A stretch of DNA of 64,000 nt from Macrococcoides psychrotolerans (GCF_038095555.1 NZ_CP124591.1:1736001-1800000), one strand, 5' to 3'. Counted from the stretch's first letter, positions 8,215 to 16,900 are shown. The notes: generated from the letters alone by a model not told the origin. A program made the numbers and translations.

Positions 8215-8880
8215 ATGAAAGGGTTTAATGTGCTAATCATAGAAGATGATACAATAATACTTCATAGTTTAAAGAGGCTTTTAGAATCAAAAGGTTTAAA
8301 TATATTCATTAATCAAACCGGAGAAAATGTTATTCAACAACTGGTTGATATGCATTTAATCATAATGGATATTATGCTCCCTTATGATAATGGGCTTTCA
8401 ATTACGCAAGACATTCGGAAGTTCTCTAATATCCCTATTATCTTCATGTCTGCCAGAAATGATATTGACACAAAACTGCAAGGTTTGAGTAACGGTGAAG
8501 ATTACATCACTAAACCCTTTCATCCACTAGAACTTATAGCTAGAGTTCAAAATTTATTAGATAAACATTATATTGACGATGTTACTACATTCCATAATTT
8601 TAAAATAGATACTGTTAATCACATTATATATGACGCATCAGATGAGGTTATTAAATTAACCAAAACTGAACATAAGCTTTTCTTTTATTTATTCAGTAAT
8701 TTGAACACTGTACTAACGAAAGAGCAGTTATTTGACTATATTTGGTTTGATGAAGATAAATTCGATAATCTATTAAATACATATATTAAGAGACTACGTT
8801 CGAAACTACAGGATCATGATGCTAAAATAATTAAAACAATTTACGGAATTGGCTATAGGATGGTGTCACATGAAGAATAA
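8215..8880 (+). CDS. OmpR/PhoB-family response regulator
   Basis: A 221-residue protein with a receiver domain (1-115) and winged-helix DNA-binding domain (125-221). The acidic pocket is Glu10/Asp11/Asp12, the phospho-acceptor Asp52 in MDIMLP, and the conserved lysine Lys100 in ITKPF. All phosphorylation residues are present. It is the middle gene of a three-gene unit with a small membrane protein and a histidine kinase whose start overlaps its end by 11 bp. The target genes are not visible nearby, unlike most peptide-sensing systems that sit beside an ABC transporter. Confidence 0.9.
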   Translation: MKGFNVLIIEDDTIILHSLKRLLESKGLNIFINQTGENVIQQLVDMHLIIMDIMLPYDNGLSITQDIRKFSNIPIIFMSARNDIDTKLQGLSNGEDYITKPFHPLELIARVQNLLDKHYIDDVTTFHNFKIDTVNHIIYDASDEVIKLTKTEHKLFFYLFSNLNTVLTKEQLFDYIWFDEDKFDNLLNTYIKRLRSKLQDHDAKIIKTIYGIGYRMVSHEE

Positions 8881-9898
8881 AAGTCTTATTCGCAAATATT
8901 ACTTCGTTATGTCTGTATGTATTGTGCTTATTCCTATCAGCTTTATCTTACTTAACTATATGTTCCTGTTTATACACACCACATTGTTTTCAATGCTAAA
9001 TGTAGATAAAAAGTTTAGCAGTTCATTTTTATATGTAAACTTTTATTTATTTTATTTTTTATTACTTTTCATTTTTGTTATTATTGGTGCTAAATTCTTC
9101 AAAAATACAATCAAAAGAATCACCGCGCTGGATAATACACTTGAAGAAATTATTTACAAAGATATTTATCCAAATAAAATTGAAGTATCAAAGAATAGCC
9201 AGGATGAAATCAACTTACTCGCTCAAACTATCAATAAATTAATTGATCGCTTAAGACATAAAGAAATGCTGCTTGATACAAATTTAAAAACAAAAAACGA
9301 ACATATCCAGCAACTATCGCACGATATTAATACACCTTTGACAGCTATTACACTTGAACTTTATGAACTTGCAGACGACTATCACATCCCTGATGAAAAA
9401 ATAGAGCATATATACTCTAGGATCAATTACACAAGTCAGCTTGTTAAAAAGGTGAGCGAGGCTACAGAAGTAGATTTACAGAACCAATATTTATTTCTGG
9501 ATGATATAAATATTAGCCAGCTTTTAAATAAATCTTTAGATAAATGGCAATACTTACTTGAGAAAAAACAAATCACAATAATGACAAATATTGTTCAGAA
9601 TATTATCTGGAATGGAGACCCGCTTTTATATGAGCGTTTATTTGATAATATCCTTTCAAATATTACTCATCATTCTAAAACAGGTGAAATTTCAATTAAA
9701 TTGAATAACTCTCAGCTCATTATCGAAGATTATGGTGTTGGATTTACTGTTAACAGTAATCCTCCTCAAAAATCAGGTAGCGGTATTATCAATAGTATCT
9801 GTGAACGGATGAATTTAGGGTTAATTATTACGTCTTCTAAACAAGGTACAAAGTATGTGATTAATTTAAAAAACAAGTCAGAAGTATCATACTCCTGA
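8870..9898 (+). CDS. Sensor histidine kinase, partner of the preceding regulator
   Basis: A 342-residue kinase with two long N-terminal membrane helices (about 11-35 and 52-74) and almost no extracellular loop beyond 15-20 residues. A linker, an H-box SHDINTPLTAI with His151, an N-box (FDNILSNITHHS), G1 DYGVGF and G2 SGSGIIN follow. A short-loop sensor usually responds to the membrane or to a membrane partner, which fits the small membrane protein two genes upstream. The ATG at 8870 was chosen; an in-frame upstream start lies inside the regulator gene. The stop codon lies within a terminator stem. Confidence 0.9.
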   Translation: MKNKSLIRKYYFVMSVCIVLIPISFILLNYMFLFIHTTLFSMLNVDKKFSSSFLYVNFYLFYFLLLFIFVIIGAKFFKNTIKRITALDNTLEEIIYKDIYPNKIEVSKNSQDEINLLAQTINKLIDRLRHKEMLLDTNLKTKNEHIQQLSHDINTPLTAITLELYELADDYHIPDEKIEHIYSRINYTSQLVKKVSEATEVDLQNQYLFLDDINISQLLNKSLDKWQYLLEKKQITIMTNIVQNIIWNGDPLLYERLFDNILSNITHHSKTGEISIKLNNSQLIIEDYGVGFTVNSNPPQKSGSGIINSICERMNLGLIITSSKQGTKYVINLKNKSEVSYS

Positions 9899-9906
9899 CT
9901 TGTTTT
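9868..9906. terminator. Bidirectional terminator overlapping a coding end
   Basis: A 12-bp stem with A and T runs (about 9870-9881 with 9895-9906) includes the last codons and TGA of the forward kinase gene. It also serves the convergent kinase gene ending at 9909. Confidence 0.8.
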
Positions 9907-9908
9907 AA

Positions 9909-10799
9909 TTAATTTTCAAACATGAGCTGCATCTTAAATACTTGTTCATCCACTTCAATATGTGCAGTGCCGTCCTGCAGTTCCATCAATTTCTTCACGA
10001 TGTATAGTCCTAGTCCGTTATGCGTCCCTTGTCTGCTCGAATCTCCCATTACAGAACGTTCGAATAGTGTTGCTGGGTTGGTTACTTTCTCTTTCGTATC
10101 ATTTTCAATCGTTACAATCAGCTTGTCTCCAGATTGCTCATAGTGTATGTGGATGTAGCGTTCTGCAAATCTGAGCGCATTAACAATAACATTGTTAATA
10201 ATACGGAGGGTTGCTTGCTTATCAATATAGATTTCGTGCGTTGTTTCTGTAATTTGTATGTCGAGGTCTTTATGTTCGATTTCTCTGAAGTAGAGCAGCA
10301 GGACATCATTGATAATACTGTTAATCGCTATATATTCACGCTCTAATTGAATACTTTCAGATTCTATTAACGACACATCATAGAATGTATTGATACGTTC
10401 TATCAGATCATCTATTTTACGTTCCATTATCGTTAAGTAATGCGTACGCTCCGCTTCTGTCATTGTCTCTTTCTGTATCACTTCCATATATCCACGAAGT
10501 GATGTCAGTGGTGTTCTAAGGTCATGTGACACGTTCGCCCACTCTTCTTTTTGAGCCTGCAGATCCTTCTGATAGTGTACACGTTCTGATATTTGTTTAT
10601 CAATCAGTCCGTTAATACCATCTGTTACGTCGTTCACTCTTTTCAAATGCGTCTCCGTGCGGATGCGTTCGTTTGTGTGTGCTCGATGACTCACTTCTGT
10701 TAACTGCCGTGCAATACGCTTCAGGTCATAATGGTACATCGCATTCAGTACTACAGATGCGATACATACAAGCGTTATAATAATGAATGCGATACCCAT
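9909..10799 (-). CDS. Sensor histidine kinase of a TCS-ABC operon
   Basis: A 296-residue kinase with a single N-terminal membrane helix (about 2-20) and no sensor domain. A coiled-coil linker follows, then H-box SHDLRTPLTSLRGY with His92, N-box (INNVIVNALRFAE) and a G2 box with GLGLYIVKKLM. It is the last gene of a reverse-strand operon: regulator, ABC ATPase, ABC permease, kinase. A kinase with no sensor domain beside an ABC transporter usually takes its signal from the transporter, as in antimicrobial-peptide response systems; this is inferred from context. GAGGAG precedes the ATG. Confidence 0.88.
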   Translation of the reverse strand: MGIAFIIITLVCIASVVLNAMYHYDLKRIARQLTEVSHRAHTNERIRTETHLKRVNDVTDGINGLIDKQISERVHYQKDLQAQKEEWANVSHDLRTPLTSLRGYMEVIQKETMTEAERTHYLTIMERKIDDLIERINTFYDVSLIESESIQLEREYIAINSIINDVLLLYFREIEHKDLDIQITETTHEIYIDKQATLRIINNVIVNALRFAERYIHIHYEQSGDKLIVTIENDTKEKVTNPATLFERSVMGDSSRQGTHNGLGLYIVKKLMELQDGTAHIEVDEQVFKMQLMFEN

Positions 10800-10813
10800 A
10801 TTTCTCCTCTTTT

Positions 10814-11563
10814 CTAGAAGTCTTCTTTTTTAAATAGTCGATAGCCAATGAATAAGCTCAAACTTGTGATAATGAGACTGGATATCCAGAAGTCTGCACT
10901 TAATTCTACATTATGATTCATAAATTCTGACAGCACTTTATCACTCAGCACTTTTGGTGTGAGGTTGTAGAATACGTCAAAAGCTTTATTTATCTTAGTG
11001 AGAATATAAGCTACTGTAGATGTGCCAAGCAGGATGAATATAAATGATACAATTGCTGTTGTTTCTCTTCGAATCACCATATTAAGTGCATGTACGAGAC
11101 TAAATGCGCCGAGTATTATCGGTGAGAAGTTAATGAGTGAGAGCAGGAACTCCTCTACTGCAGACGTATCTTTCGGAAAGAACAGCTGTCCACACGTCAG
11201 CAGCACAATAGTACCTAGTATACATAGGATGGTAAATGCGATAAGCGCTACTAAATATTTACTGAAGTAGATCGTTGCTCTAGAAATCCCATAAGATATA
11301 CTTTGTTTTAATACACGCTTACTCTCTTTATTCGTCAGGAATGAATTGATTACTGCACCTATCATCACAATGAAAAGCCACATTCCAAACACATTGTTAT
11401 AATAGAAATCCGCTCTATAGTATGGAAAGTACTTCCCATTATGTCCAAAATAGTAAAGTGTCAGTGCAGCAAGTATCAGCAGCGTAATACAGAGTGCATA
11501 AGTGATGTAGATGCCTTTTGTCTTAAGTAACTTGTACGCCTCACTTCTCATATAGTTCATCAT
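10814..11563 (-). CDS. ABC-2 type permease
   Basis: A 249-residue membrane protein with about six helices (near 17-37, 57-77, 100-125, 140-160, 167-187 and 223-243). The arrangement matches ABC-2 permeases of lantibiotic-immunity and drug-export type. The start overlaps the stop of the ATPase gene by four bases (ATGA), showing translational coupling. It should pair with that ATPase in the membrane. The substrate, possibly a peptide antibiotic, is inferred only from the neighbouring two-component genes. Confidence 0.82.
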   Translation of the reverse strand: MMNYMRSEAYKLLKTKGIYITYALCITLLILAALTLYYFGHNGKYFPYYRADFYYNNVFGMWLFIVMIGAVINSFLTNKESKRVLKQSISYGISRATIYFSKYLVALIAFTILCILGTIVLLTCGQLFFPKDTSAVEEFLLSLINFSPIILGAFSLVHALNMVIRRETTAIVSFIFILLGTSTVAYILTKINKAFDVFYNLTPKVLSDKVLSEFMNHNVELSADFWISSLIITSLSLFIGYRLFKKEDF

Positions 11564-12468
11564 GGCGTCACCTCTAAGCTTAGGAAGTAATCTTCCAGAC
11601 TATTGGTCTCGGTCATGATTTCTTTCACATCGATATCATGCTGCATCAATATTCTGTTAATCTGTGCTGCATCTTCTACATGATTATCCAGTTTTAACGT
11701 ATTATCCGGCAATACTGTATACTTTAAGTCCGCGAAGCTTTCTTCTAATACACGTGCTGCGCGTGATGGATGATCGACAATTAATTTCAGTGATTTACGG
11801 TTTCTGTTATGTAATTCTTCTCTCGAGATATCCTCAATAACCTGACCTTTATCGATAAAGAGAAAACGCGTTGCGACGAGTTGTAATTCTGACAAGATAT
11901 GACTTGATATTAGAATCGTGATATCTTGTTCTTTATTTAACTTGAGCAGTAATTTACGAATATCTGAAATCCCTTCAGCATCTAACCCATTTGTCGGTTC
12001 ATCGAGTACAAGATAGTCTGGGCCTGCCATTAACGTAAGTGCCAAGCCAAGCCTTTGTTTCATTCCCATTGAATATTCCTTAAAGCGTGTTGCAGGATAT
12101 TTTGAGAGATCCACGGCTTCAATCACGCGTTTAACCGCATCCTTACTGCTAATACCGCGTTGTAATCTAAAGTAATTCAAATTCTCATAAGCTGTAAGAT
12201 CTGCAAAGAATTCAGGACTTTCAATCATAAATCCCATACGTTTACGCGCACGATTCGACTCTGCTGCTGCATAATCGAAGAAAGCCATTTCTCCACCAGT
12301 TGGCTGTAATTGTCCTGCCAGCAGTTTGAAGAAAGTCGATTTTCCTGCACCGTTCTTACCGATAATCGCACAGATTTCACCTTTGAATAACTGGAAATCC
12401 ACTGGTTTTAAGCCTTTATTCGTTTTAAACGTCTTCTCGAGCTGATGTGTTCTGATGATGGATTCCAT
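11560..12468 (-). CDS. ABC transporter ATPase
   Basis: A 302-residue ATPase with Walker A GKNGAGKST (about 37-45), a signature region YSMGMKQRLGLAL, Walker B DYLVLDEPTNGLD and a C-terminal extension typical of BcrA-like ATPases. AAGGAGGG precedes the ATG. It energises the permease encoded directly downstream. An 87-bp gap separates it from the regulator gene; a TACAAT hexamer there could serve as an internal promoter, with no convincing -35 box. Confidence 0.9.
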   Translation of the reverse strand: MESIIRTHQLEKTFKTNKGLKPVDFQLFKGEICAIIGKNGAGKSTFFKLLAGQLQPTGGEMAFFDYAAAESNRARKRMGFMIESPEFFADLTAYENLNYFRLQRGISSKDAVKRVIEAVDLSKYPATRFKEYSMGMKQRLGLALTLMAGPDYLVLDEPTNGLDAEGISDIRKLLLKLNKEQDITILISSHILSELQLVATRFLFIDKGQVIEDISREELHNRNRKSLKLIVDHPSRAARVLEESFADLKYTVLPDNTLKLDNHVEDAAQINRILMQHDIDVKEIMTETNSLEDYFLSLEVTP

Positions 12469-12555
12469 AATACCCTCCTTAAAGATTAATTAATATCATT
12501 GTAATGAAACGACTGTTAAAATCCTTTAAGAAAAGTTTAAAGAAATCATAAAGAT

Positions 12556-13215
12556 TTATATGAGCATGAATCCAATCCCCCATACCGTCTTAATATATGG
12601 TTCATCAGTAATCTGACTGAATTTCTTTCGTATATTCGATACATGGACACTGACAGTATTATCATCACCAACATACGTCCCATTCCCGAGTGCGTTGAAT
12701 ATCTTCTGCTTTGATAACGGTACTTCCGGATGCTTCATTAATATCGTCAATATATCAAACTCAGAATTCGTAAGCTGAATCCCTTTATTATTCAGAGTCA
12801 CTTCACGTTTCTCAGTGTCCAGCTCCAATGCTCTATGCGTGATAAGACTGCCCCCTTTCTCCACATTCCTAAGCTGTACCATAACACGCGCCAGCACCTC
12901 CTCCTGATAGAAAGGCTTTGTAATATAATCATCCGCACCAAGCATCAGCAAGTTCACCTTATGTTCAAGTTCATGCTTAGCCGTAATAATAATCACTTTC
13001 GTATTTGTATGATGCTTTATCTCGCCTAGCAACGTTTCACCATTCATGTAAGGCATCATCAGATCCAGCAAGATCAGATCAAACGCCTGTTCCTTAATAT
13101 ACATATAACCTTCTTTACCATCATGTGCCACCGTCACATCATAATGTCCGCTTAATGTAAGCGCTAATAAATCCGCAATATCTCTGTCGTCCTCAATAAT
13201 TAATATATGTGCCAT
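12556..13215 (-). CDS. OmpR-family response regulator of the TCS-ABC operon
   Basis: A 219-residue regulator with an acidic pocket at Asp9/Asp10, phospho-acceptor Asp51 in LLDLMMP, conserved lysine in ITKPF, and a winged-helix C-terminus ending KTVWGIGFML. The ATG at 13215 has AAAGGTGAAG upstream; an in-frame ATG ten codons further upstream lacks a ribosome site. It is the first gene of the operon that also encodes the ABC transporter and kinase, so it probably autoregulates that operon. Confidence 0.9.
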   Translation of the reverse strand: MAHILIIEDDRDIADLLALTLSGHYDVTVAHDGKEGYMYIKEQAFDLILLDLMMPYMNGETLLGEIKHHTNTKVIIITAKHELEHKVNLLMLGADDYITKPFYQEEVLARVMVQLRNVEKGGSLITHRALELDTEKREVTLNNKGIQLTNSEFDILTILMKHPEVPLSKQKIFNALGNGTYVGDDNTVSVHVSNIRKKFSQITDEPYIKTVWGIGFMLI

Positions 13216-13344
13216 GACTTCACCTTTTAAGTAAGTTTTACTCATAGTTTAACATCAAATACGATGATGCCAATAAAAAAACAGCATTTGTATTTACAAG
13301 TTATTTGTTATAAGATGTACAAATCAGCTTTAGGAGGCAATTTA

Positions 13345-14010
13345 ATGAAAAAGTATTTATCAGAACTATTAGGAACATTTGTATTAGTATTCTTCGGGAC
13401 AGGGACTGCTGTTATGGCATCACTTAATCCAGACAACAACGTCGGTATATTCGGCATCGCATTTGCATTCGGTTTAACTGTTATCGCAGCAGCATACGCA
13501 ATAGGTGATATCTCAGGCGGACATTTAAATCCAGCAATTTCGTTTGCGATGTTTTTAGATAAAAGATTATCACTTAAAGACTTTGCGATCTATTCAGTAT
13601 TCCAGACAATCGGTGCATTACTTGCAACAACATTAATTTGGGCGATTCTTAAGTCATTCAAAACTGAGATTCCATTCTCTTACGGTGCAAACGCGTCTGG
13701 CGATTTAACAATCTGGGGTGCTTTCTTAGTTGAAGTTATCCTTACATTTGTATTCGTCTTCGTTGTATTATCAGTAACGAAAACGAAATTTATCGCACCA
13801 AGCTTAGCAGTACTTGTAATTGGATTTACATTAACGATGGTACATTTAATCGGAATTCCGTTAACTGGTACATCAGTAAACCCTGCAAGAAGTATCGCTC
13901 CAGCGTTATTCACTGGTGGCGAAGCATTATCAACATTATGGATCTTCATCGTAGCACCATTAGTAGGTGCAGCAGTAGCAGCAGTTACACATAACTATTT
14001 AGAATCATAA
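13345..14010 (+). CDS. Aquaporin, AqpZ-like water channel
   Basis: A 221-residue MIP-family channel with six helices and two half-helices carrying NPA at 62-64 and NPAR at 179-182. The selectivity-filter positions resemble E. coli AqpZ: His167 in the MVHLIGIP segment, Thr176 in TGTSVNPA and Arg182. This points to a water channel rather than the wider glycerol facilitator GlpF, which has Gly where His occurs. TAGGAGG precedes the ATG at 13345. A TTGTAT/TAAGAT pair with 17-bp spacing upstream is a plausible promoter. A terminator follows. Confidence 0.88.
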   Translation: MKKYLSELLGTFVLVFFGTGTAVMASLNPDNNVGIFGIAFAFGLTVIAAAYAIGDISGGHLNPAISFAMFLDKRLSLKDFAIYSVFQTIGALLATTLIWAILKSFKTEIPFSYGANASGDLTIWGAFLVEVILTFVFVFVVLSVTKTKFIAPSLAVLVIGFTLTMVHLIGIPLTGTSVNPARSIAPALFTGGEALSTLWIFIVAPLVGAAVAAVTHNYLES

Positions 14011-14015
14011 AAAAT

Positions 14016-14050
14016 AATCCAGTACACGTGAATGTGTGCTGGATTTTTTA
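14016..14050 (+). terminator. Terminator of the aquaporin gene
   Basis: A 12-bp stem (14016-14027 with 14034-14045, one wobble) is followed by a T-run. Confidence 0.85.
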
Positions 14051-14067
14051 TACACTTTAAAGTTACT

Positions 14068-14433
14068 TTATTCTTGCTCCGGTTCCATGCCTTTTAATTT
14101 TTTCAGCAATACTTTTTTCTTCGACATTGGTATCCAGAAGATTATTTGGCCATCTTCACTCTTTGAAACCTCATATCGATTATAACCTGTTACTTGATAC
14201 AAACGCTCACGTGGCATATTGAGCCGCTTCACTTCCTGATCAAGCTGTTCATTAATCTCCTCTTCATCGCTTGTCGTGATGAAGAAAGTCATCCACATGA
14301 TAAATATCAACAGGCAGTAAACTATGCCCCATAATATATGGTCGTTCCCGTATAAATGAATTGAGCTATAGACCAATGTCAAAATCACGATAAGTACAAA
14401 CTGCTTCGGCTTGCGTTTTATATGTCTCATCAC
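14068..14433 (-). CDS. Small membrane protein of an Xre/DUF3169 operon
   Basis: A 121-residue protein with a basic N-terminus, two hydrophobic helices (about 12-28 and 35-52) and a charged cytoplasmic tail with KKKVLLKKLKG near the end. It starts 9 bp after the DUF3169 gene on the same strand and is the third gene of that unit. Function unknown; it may be the effector or partner of the DUF3169 protein. Confidence 0.65.
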   Translation of the reverse strand: MMRHIKRKPKQFVLIVILTLVYSSIHLYGNDHILWGIVYCLLIFIMWMTFFITTSDEEEINEQLDQEVKRLNMPRERLYQVTGYNRYEVSKSEDGQIIFWIPMSKKKVLLKKLKGMEPEQE

Positions 14434-14442
14434 GACAGCTCC

Positions 14443-15174
14443 TTAACGGTTAAACTCTTCGTTCTTCTTATAGTATACAACTGTTGAATAAATAAGTACT
14501 GCAGCAATTGCAAACATGGCTAAGTACTGATTTTCCCCAGTAGCTGCTTGATATATTCCTAGCAGCATGAGTATCACTGAAAGCATGAGTATCATAATTT
14601 CATATGTCTTTGATAATGAACGTAACATTACTAAGCGTTCACCTTCATCAATGCCATCAATCACTTTCTCCATCAAATTTGGATCTCCAAACTTAATCGA
14701 CACGTCACTGTTTGTTATCGTCGGATATGCCGTTAACACTTTAGCCGTCTGTTTACTGATGAATGTATAAAATATTGCACAAGCAATAAAGTATACAGCG
14801 AATATGATAATATGTGACCTCTCAGGTTCAATTAATATCGTTATACTTAAACAAAGCGATAATAACAATATATGATAGGCATTCACTACATTTGCTGATG
14901 CTTTATTATGATGGGTCACTTGGTAGATAAACCGATCATCTTCAGATAAATTGATATCACTGTTCATCGCTTTAAATTGCTGGACAGACTTAAAGTATAA
15001 GTATAAAGCAATCACAAATAATATCGGCACGATATACCAAAGGATTTTTATATTATATGTTGCTTGAAGTGATGTTACTGCATCGTAGAGTGCAGGAATA
15101 CTGTATCCTGCGATAGCACCGAAAGCCATTCCAATCATTATTTTTAGAAATCCACTATTCTTTTTCTTACTCAT
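14443..15174 (-). CDS. DUF3169-family membrane protein
   Basis: A 243-residue protein with a lysine-rich start and paired membrane helices near 10-30, 42-58, 98-116, 119-137, 190-208 and 215-233. Length, helix pattern and linkage to a small Xre regulator are those of the DUF3169 family. Its start overlaps the Xre stop by four bases, so the two are coupled. Function unknown; such regulator-membrane protein pairs are thought to respond to envelope conditions. Confidence 0.7.
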   Translation of the reverse strand: MSKKKNSGFLKIMIGMAFGAIAGYSIPALYDAVTSLQATYNIKILWYIVPILFVIALYLYFKSVQQFKAMNSDINLSEDDRFIYQVTHHNKASANVVNAYHILLLSLCLSITILIEPERSHIIIFAVYFIACAIFYTFISKQTAKVLTAYPTITNSDVSIKFGDPNLMEKVIDGIDEGERLVMLRSLSKTYEIMILMLSVILMLLGIYQAATGENQYLAMFAIAAVLIYSTVVYYKKNEEFNR

Positions 15175-15374
15175 AACTCATCCTCCTCAAATATAAATAT
15201 ATCTTCTACCCGCTCATTAAATATTCTAGCGATTCTAACAGCGGTCAGTATGGATGGCATGAAATCATCGCGTTCGATAAGTGAAATCGTCTGCCTTGAA
15301 ACATGCGCAAGTTTGGCAAGCTGGGTTTGATTATATCCCTCTCTTGCACGGAGTTCCTTTAATCGATTCTTCAA
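15171..15374 (-). CDS. Xre-family HTH regulator (YozG/YgzD type)
   Basis: A 67-residue protein that is essentially one helix-turn-helix (QTQLAKLAHVSRQTISLIE at about 16-34) plus a short acidic tail ending FIFEEDEL. It starts at TTG (15372-15374) with AAAGGAG upstream. It probably represses its own operon through the inverted repeat at 15420-15459 that covers the promoter. It is coupled to the DUF3169 gene by a four-base overlap. Confidence 0.85.
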   Translation of the reverse strand: MKNRLKELRAREGYNQTQLAKLAHVSRQTISLIERDDFMPSILTAVRIARIFNERVEDIFIFEEDEL

Positions 15375-15407
15375 TAGGCGCAGCTCCTTTCAATCATTTA
15401 TAATCTA

Positions 15408-15459
15408 ATTGTAATTTATGATAGTCATTTTGACAATTATATTAGTCAAAACGACTATC
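15408..15459 (-). promoter_or_regulatory. Promoter and palindromic operator of the Xre operon
   Basis: On the reverse strand TTGTCA (15431-15436) and TACAAT (15408-15413) are 17 bp apart. A 15-bp inverted repeat with one mismatch (15420-15434 with 15445-15459) covers the -35 box. Each arm contains GTCAAAA, giving a long dyad that fits a dimeric Xre repressor. Confidence 0.65.
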
Positions 15460-15462
15460 ACA

Positions 15463-15491
15463 AATCCCACATGACATTGTCATGCGGGATT
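15463..15491. terminator. Hairpin at the end of the CXXC-protein operon
   Basis: A 13-bp stem (15463-15475 with 15479-15491) overlaps the stop codon of the reverse-strand gene ending at 15480. The T-run after it is weak, so termination may be partial. Confidence 0.5.
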
Positions 15492-15746
15492 ATTTTTATC
15501 GTAATTTTTGTATTCATAAAGTGTAACTAACGAAATTACAGCAAGTGTGATAGGTACAAAGCTGACATAGCTTAAGAAGATATTATTGTGATTTAATGAA
15601 TGATATGTATTTCCATCACTATACATATAATCTATATATTCATTTGCAAACCCTAAAATGTATTGCAAAATCACCATCGTTGAAATAACGATGGTATTAA
15701 TTATGAACATAATAATTGTAGTGATTAGATAATATTGTTTTGTCAT
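15480..15746 (-). CDS. Small two-helix membrane protein
   Basis: An 88-residue protein with helices at about 5-30 and 56-73 separated by a tyrosine/asparagine-rich extracellular loop. The start overlaps the stop of the CXXC-protein gene by four bases (ATGA), so translation is coupled. Family not recognised. Confidence 0.6.
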   Translation of the reverse strand: MTKQYYLITTIIMFIINTIVISTMVILQYILGFANEYIDYMYSDGNTYHSLNHNNIFLSYVSFVPITLAVISLVTLYEYKNYDKNNPA

Positions 15747-16096
15747 AGCGATTTCCTCTTTTGTTTCTTCTCCATCTCCCGAAACTGTTCTTCAAGCAAT
15801 CCATCTTTCTCAGCGACGAGTTTCAGTGATAACGGAAATAGCACGATGACTAAAGCAAGCGCGATAATCATCAAGACTGTAAGGAGGGGTATGGGTATTT
15901 TAATTAGTGGTGCTGCTATGATCAGTATGAGTTCCACTAGCAGCATTAATCCATATGATTTCGCCATTCTTTTGTTTGAGATATATTGTCTACCGCCACA
16001 CTTCGGACATATGACGATAGTATCCGTAGAAGGTTTCCATGCCGCTTTCATGCGTTCTTTAAAAGTGAATTTGTGATTACAGTGTACGCATTTCAT
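15743..16096 (-). CDS. CXXC-20-CXXC zinc-ribbon membrane protein (TIGR04104-like)
   Basis: A 117-residue protein beginning MKCVHCNHKF. Cys3-X2-Cys6 and CPKC about 24 residues later form the spaced zinc ribbon of the TIGR04104 group. Two membrane helices (about 52-70 and 75-95) and a basic tail follow. The ATG at 16096 was chosen because GGGGGC lies at the right distance; an upstream in-frame start lacks a ribosome site. It is coupled to the next membrane gene. Function unknown. Confidence 0.72.
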   Translation of the reverse strand: MKCVHCNHKFTFKERMKAAWKPSTDTIVICPKCGGRQYISNKRMAKSYGLMLLVELILIIAAPLIKIPIPLLTVLMIIALALVIVLFPLSLKLVAEKDGLLEEQFREMEKKQKRKSL

Positions 16097-16192
16097 CTTT
16101 AAGCCCCCTATTATCTTCTGCTGTTTATTTTGTGCATACACATCATGGCAAGACCAATTTTACCTTTATCAGTATCTAGGCGATGAAAAATT

Positions 16193-16288
16193 TTATAGGT
16201 ATTCGTAGAGATAGATTGCTATAGTTAACATCAATACAGAAATTGATAAATAGATCATCATCGCCTTTTTGAATTGGTCACTGAGCAC
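16193..16288 (-). CDS. 31-residue membrane peptide
   Basis: GTG at 16286-16288, with AAGAGGTGA correctly placed upstream, opens a 31-codon frame to TAA at 16193. The product has a short charged start (LSDQFKKA) and one hydrophobic helix (MIYLSISVLMLTIAIYLY). Size and topology fit type I toxins or small regulatory membrane peptides of Gram-positives. No homolog is identified, and no antisense RNA is proven. Confidence 0.5.
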   Translation of the reverse strand: MLSDQFKKAMMIYLSISVLMLTIAIYLYEYL

Positions 16289-16333
16289 CTAGATCACCTC
16301 TTACCTAAAATATACCATATCGAGGATAAAATT

Positions 16334-16840
16334 CTATATATTTTTTAACATGATAATATCTATCTGTTGATCGTCGCCCATGAAAAACGCATGTTGGTCG
16401 ACTTTTGTAAAGCCCATCTTCTGATAGAAATCAATGGCGTTTGTATTCTTCTCCCACACACCGAGCCAGATGTGTTCACATGATAATGCACGCGCTTTTT
16501 GAAGAGCATGCTGGTATAGTGCTTTTCCTAATCCATGTTTCTGAAATTGCTTCAGAATATAGATACGCTCAATTTCCAGATGATGTTCATCAAATGGTTC
16601 AGTCTGTGCGTCCTTTATATTTAACTTTAAATAGCCGGCAAGCTGTTCTTCATGAAATATAAAATAGAAGAATGAATGTGGATTTGAAAGTTCTCGTTCT
16701 ACTTTTTCATCTGTAAAAGCCGTCTTCAAGTAATGATCAATATTTTCTTTTTTATTTTGAGCTCTAAACGTTTCATCAAATGTCTGATATGCGATATGCT
16801 GTAATGCTTGCTTGTCCTCTATTGTACATGGTTGAATCAT
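16334..16840 (-). CDS. GNAT-family acetyltransferase
   Basis: A 168-residue single-domain GNAT protein with acetyl-CoA loop QKHGLGKAL (about 107-115) after strand LEIERIYI, and a C-terminal AIDFYQKMGF motif. The start is MIQPCTIEDK at 16840, where AAAGGAGTGATGAC gives good spacing; an upstream in-frame ATG overlaps a terminator and was rejected. It resembles RimI/YkkB-like acetyltransferases of small molecules or proteins. The acceptor is unknown. Confidence 0.82.
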   Translation of the reverse strand: MIQPCTIEDKQALQHIAYQTFDETFRAQNKKENIDHYLKTAFTDEKVERELSNPHSFFYFIFHEEQLAGYLKLNIKDAQTEPFDEHHLEIERIYILKQFQKHGLGKALYQHALQKARALSCEHIWLGVWEKNTNAIDFYQKMGFTKVDQHAFFMGDDQQIDIIMLKNI

Positions 16841-16870
16841 GTCATCACTCCTTTTTTTAAAATATAACAC

Positions 16871-16900
16871 AAAAAAAGACCAGAACATCATGTTCTGATC
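16871..16900 (-). terminator. Terminator of the tRNA-like gene
   Basis: A 10-bp stem (16881-16890 pairing region through 16900) with a 3-base loop is followed on the reverse strand by seven T. It begins only 8 bases after the tRNA-like 3' end and precedes the acetyltransferase start. Confidence 0.85.
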
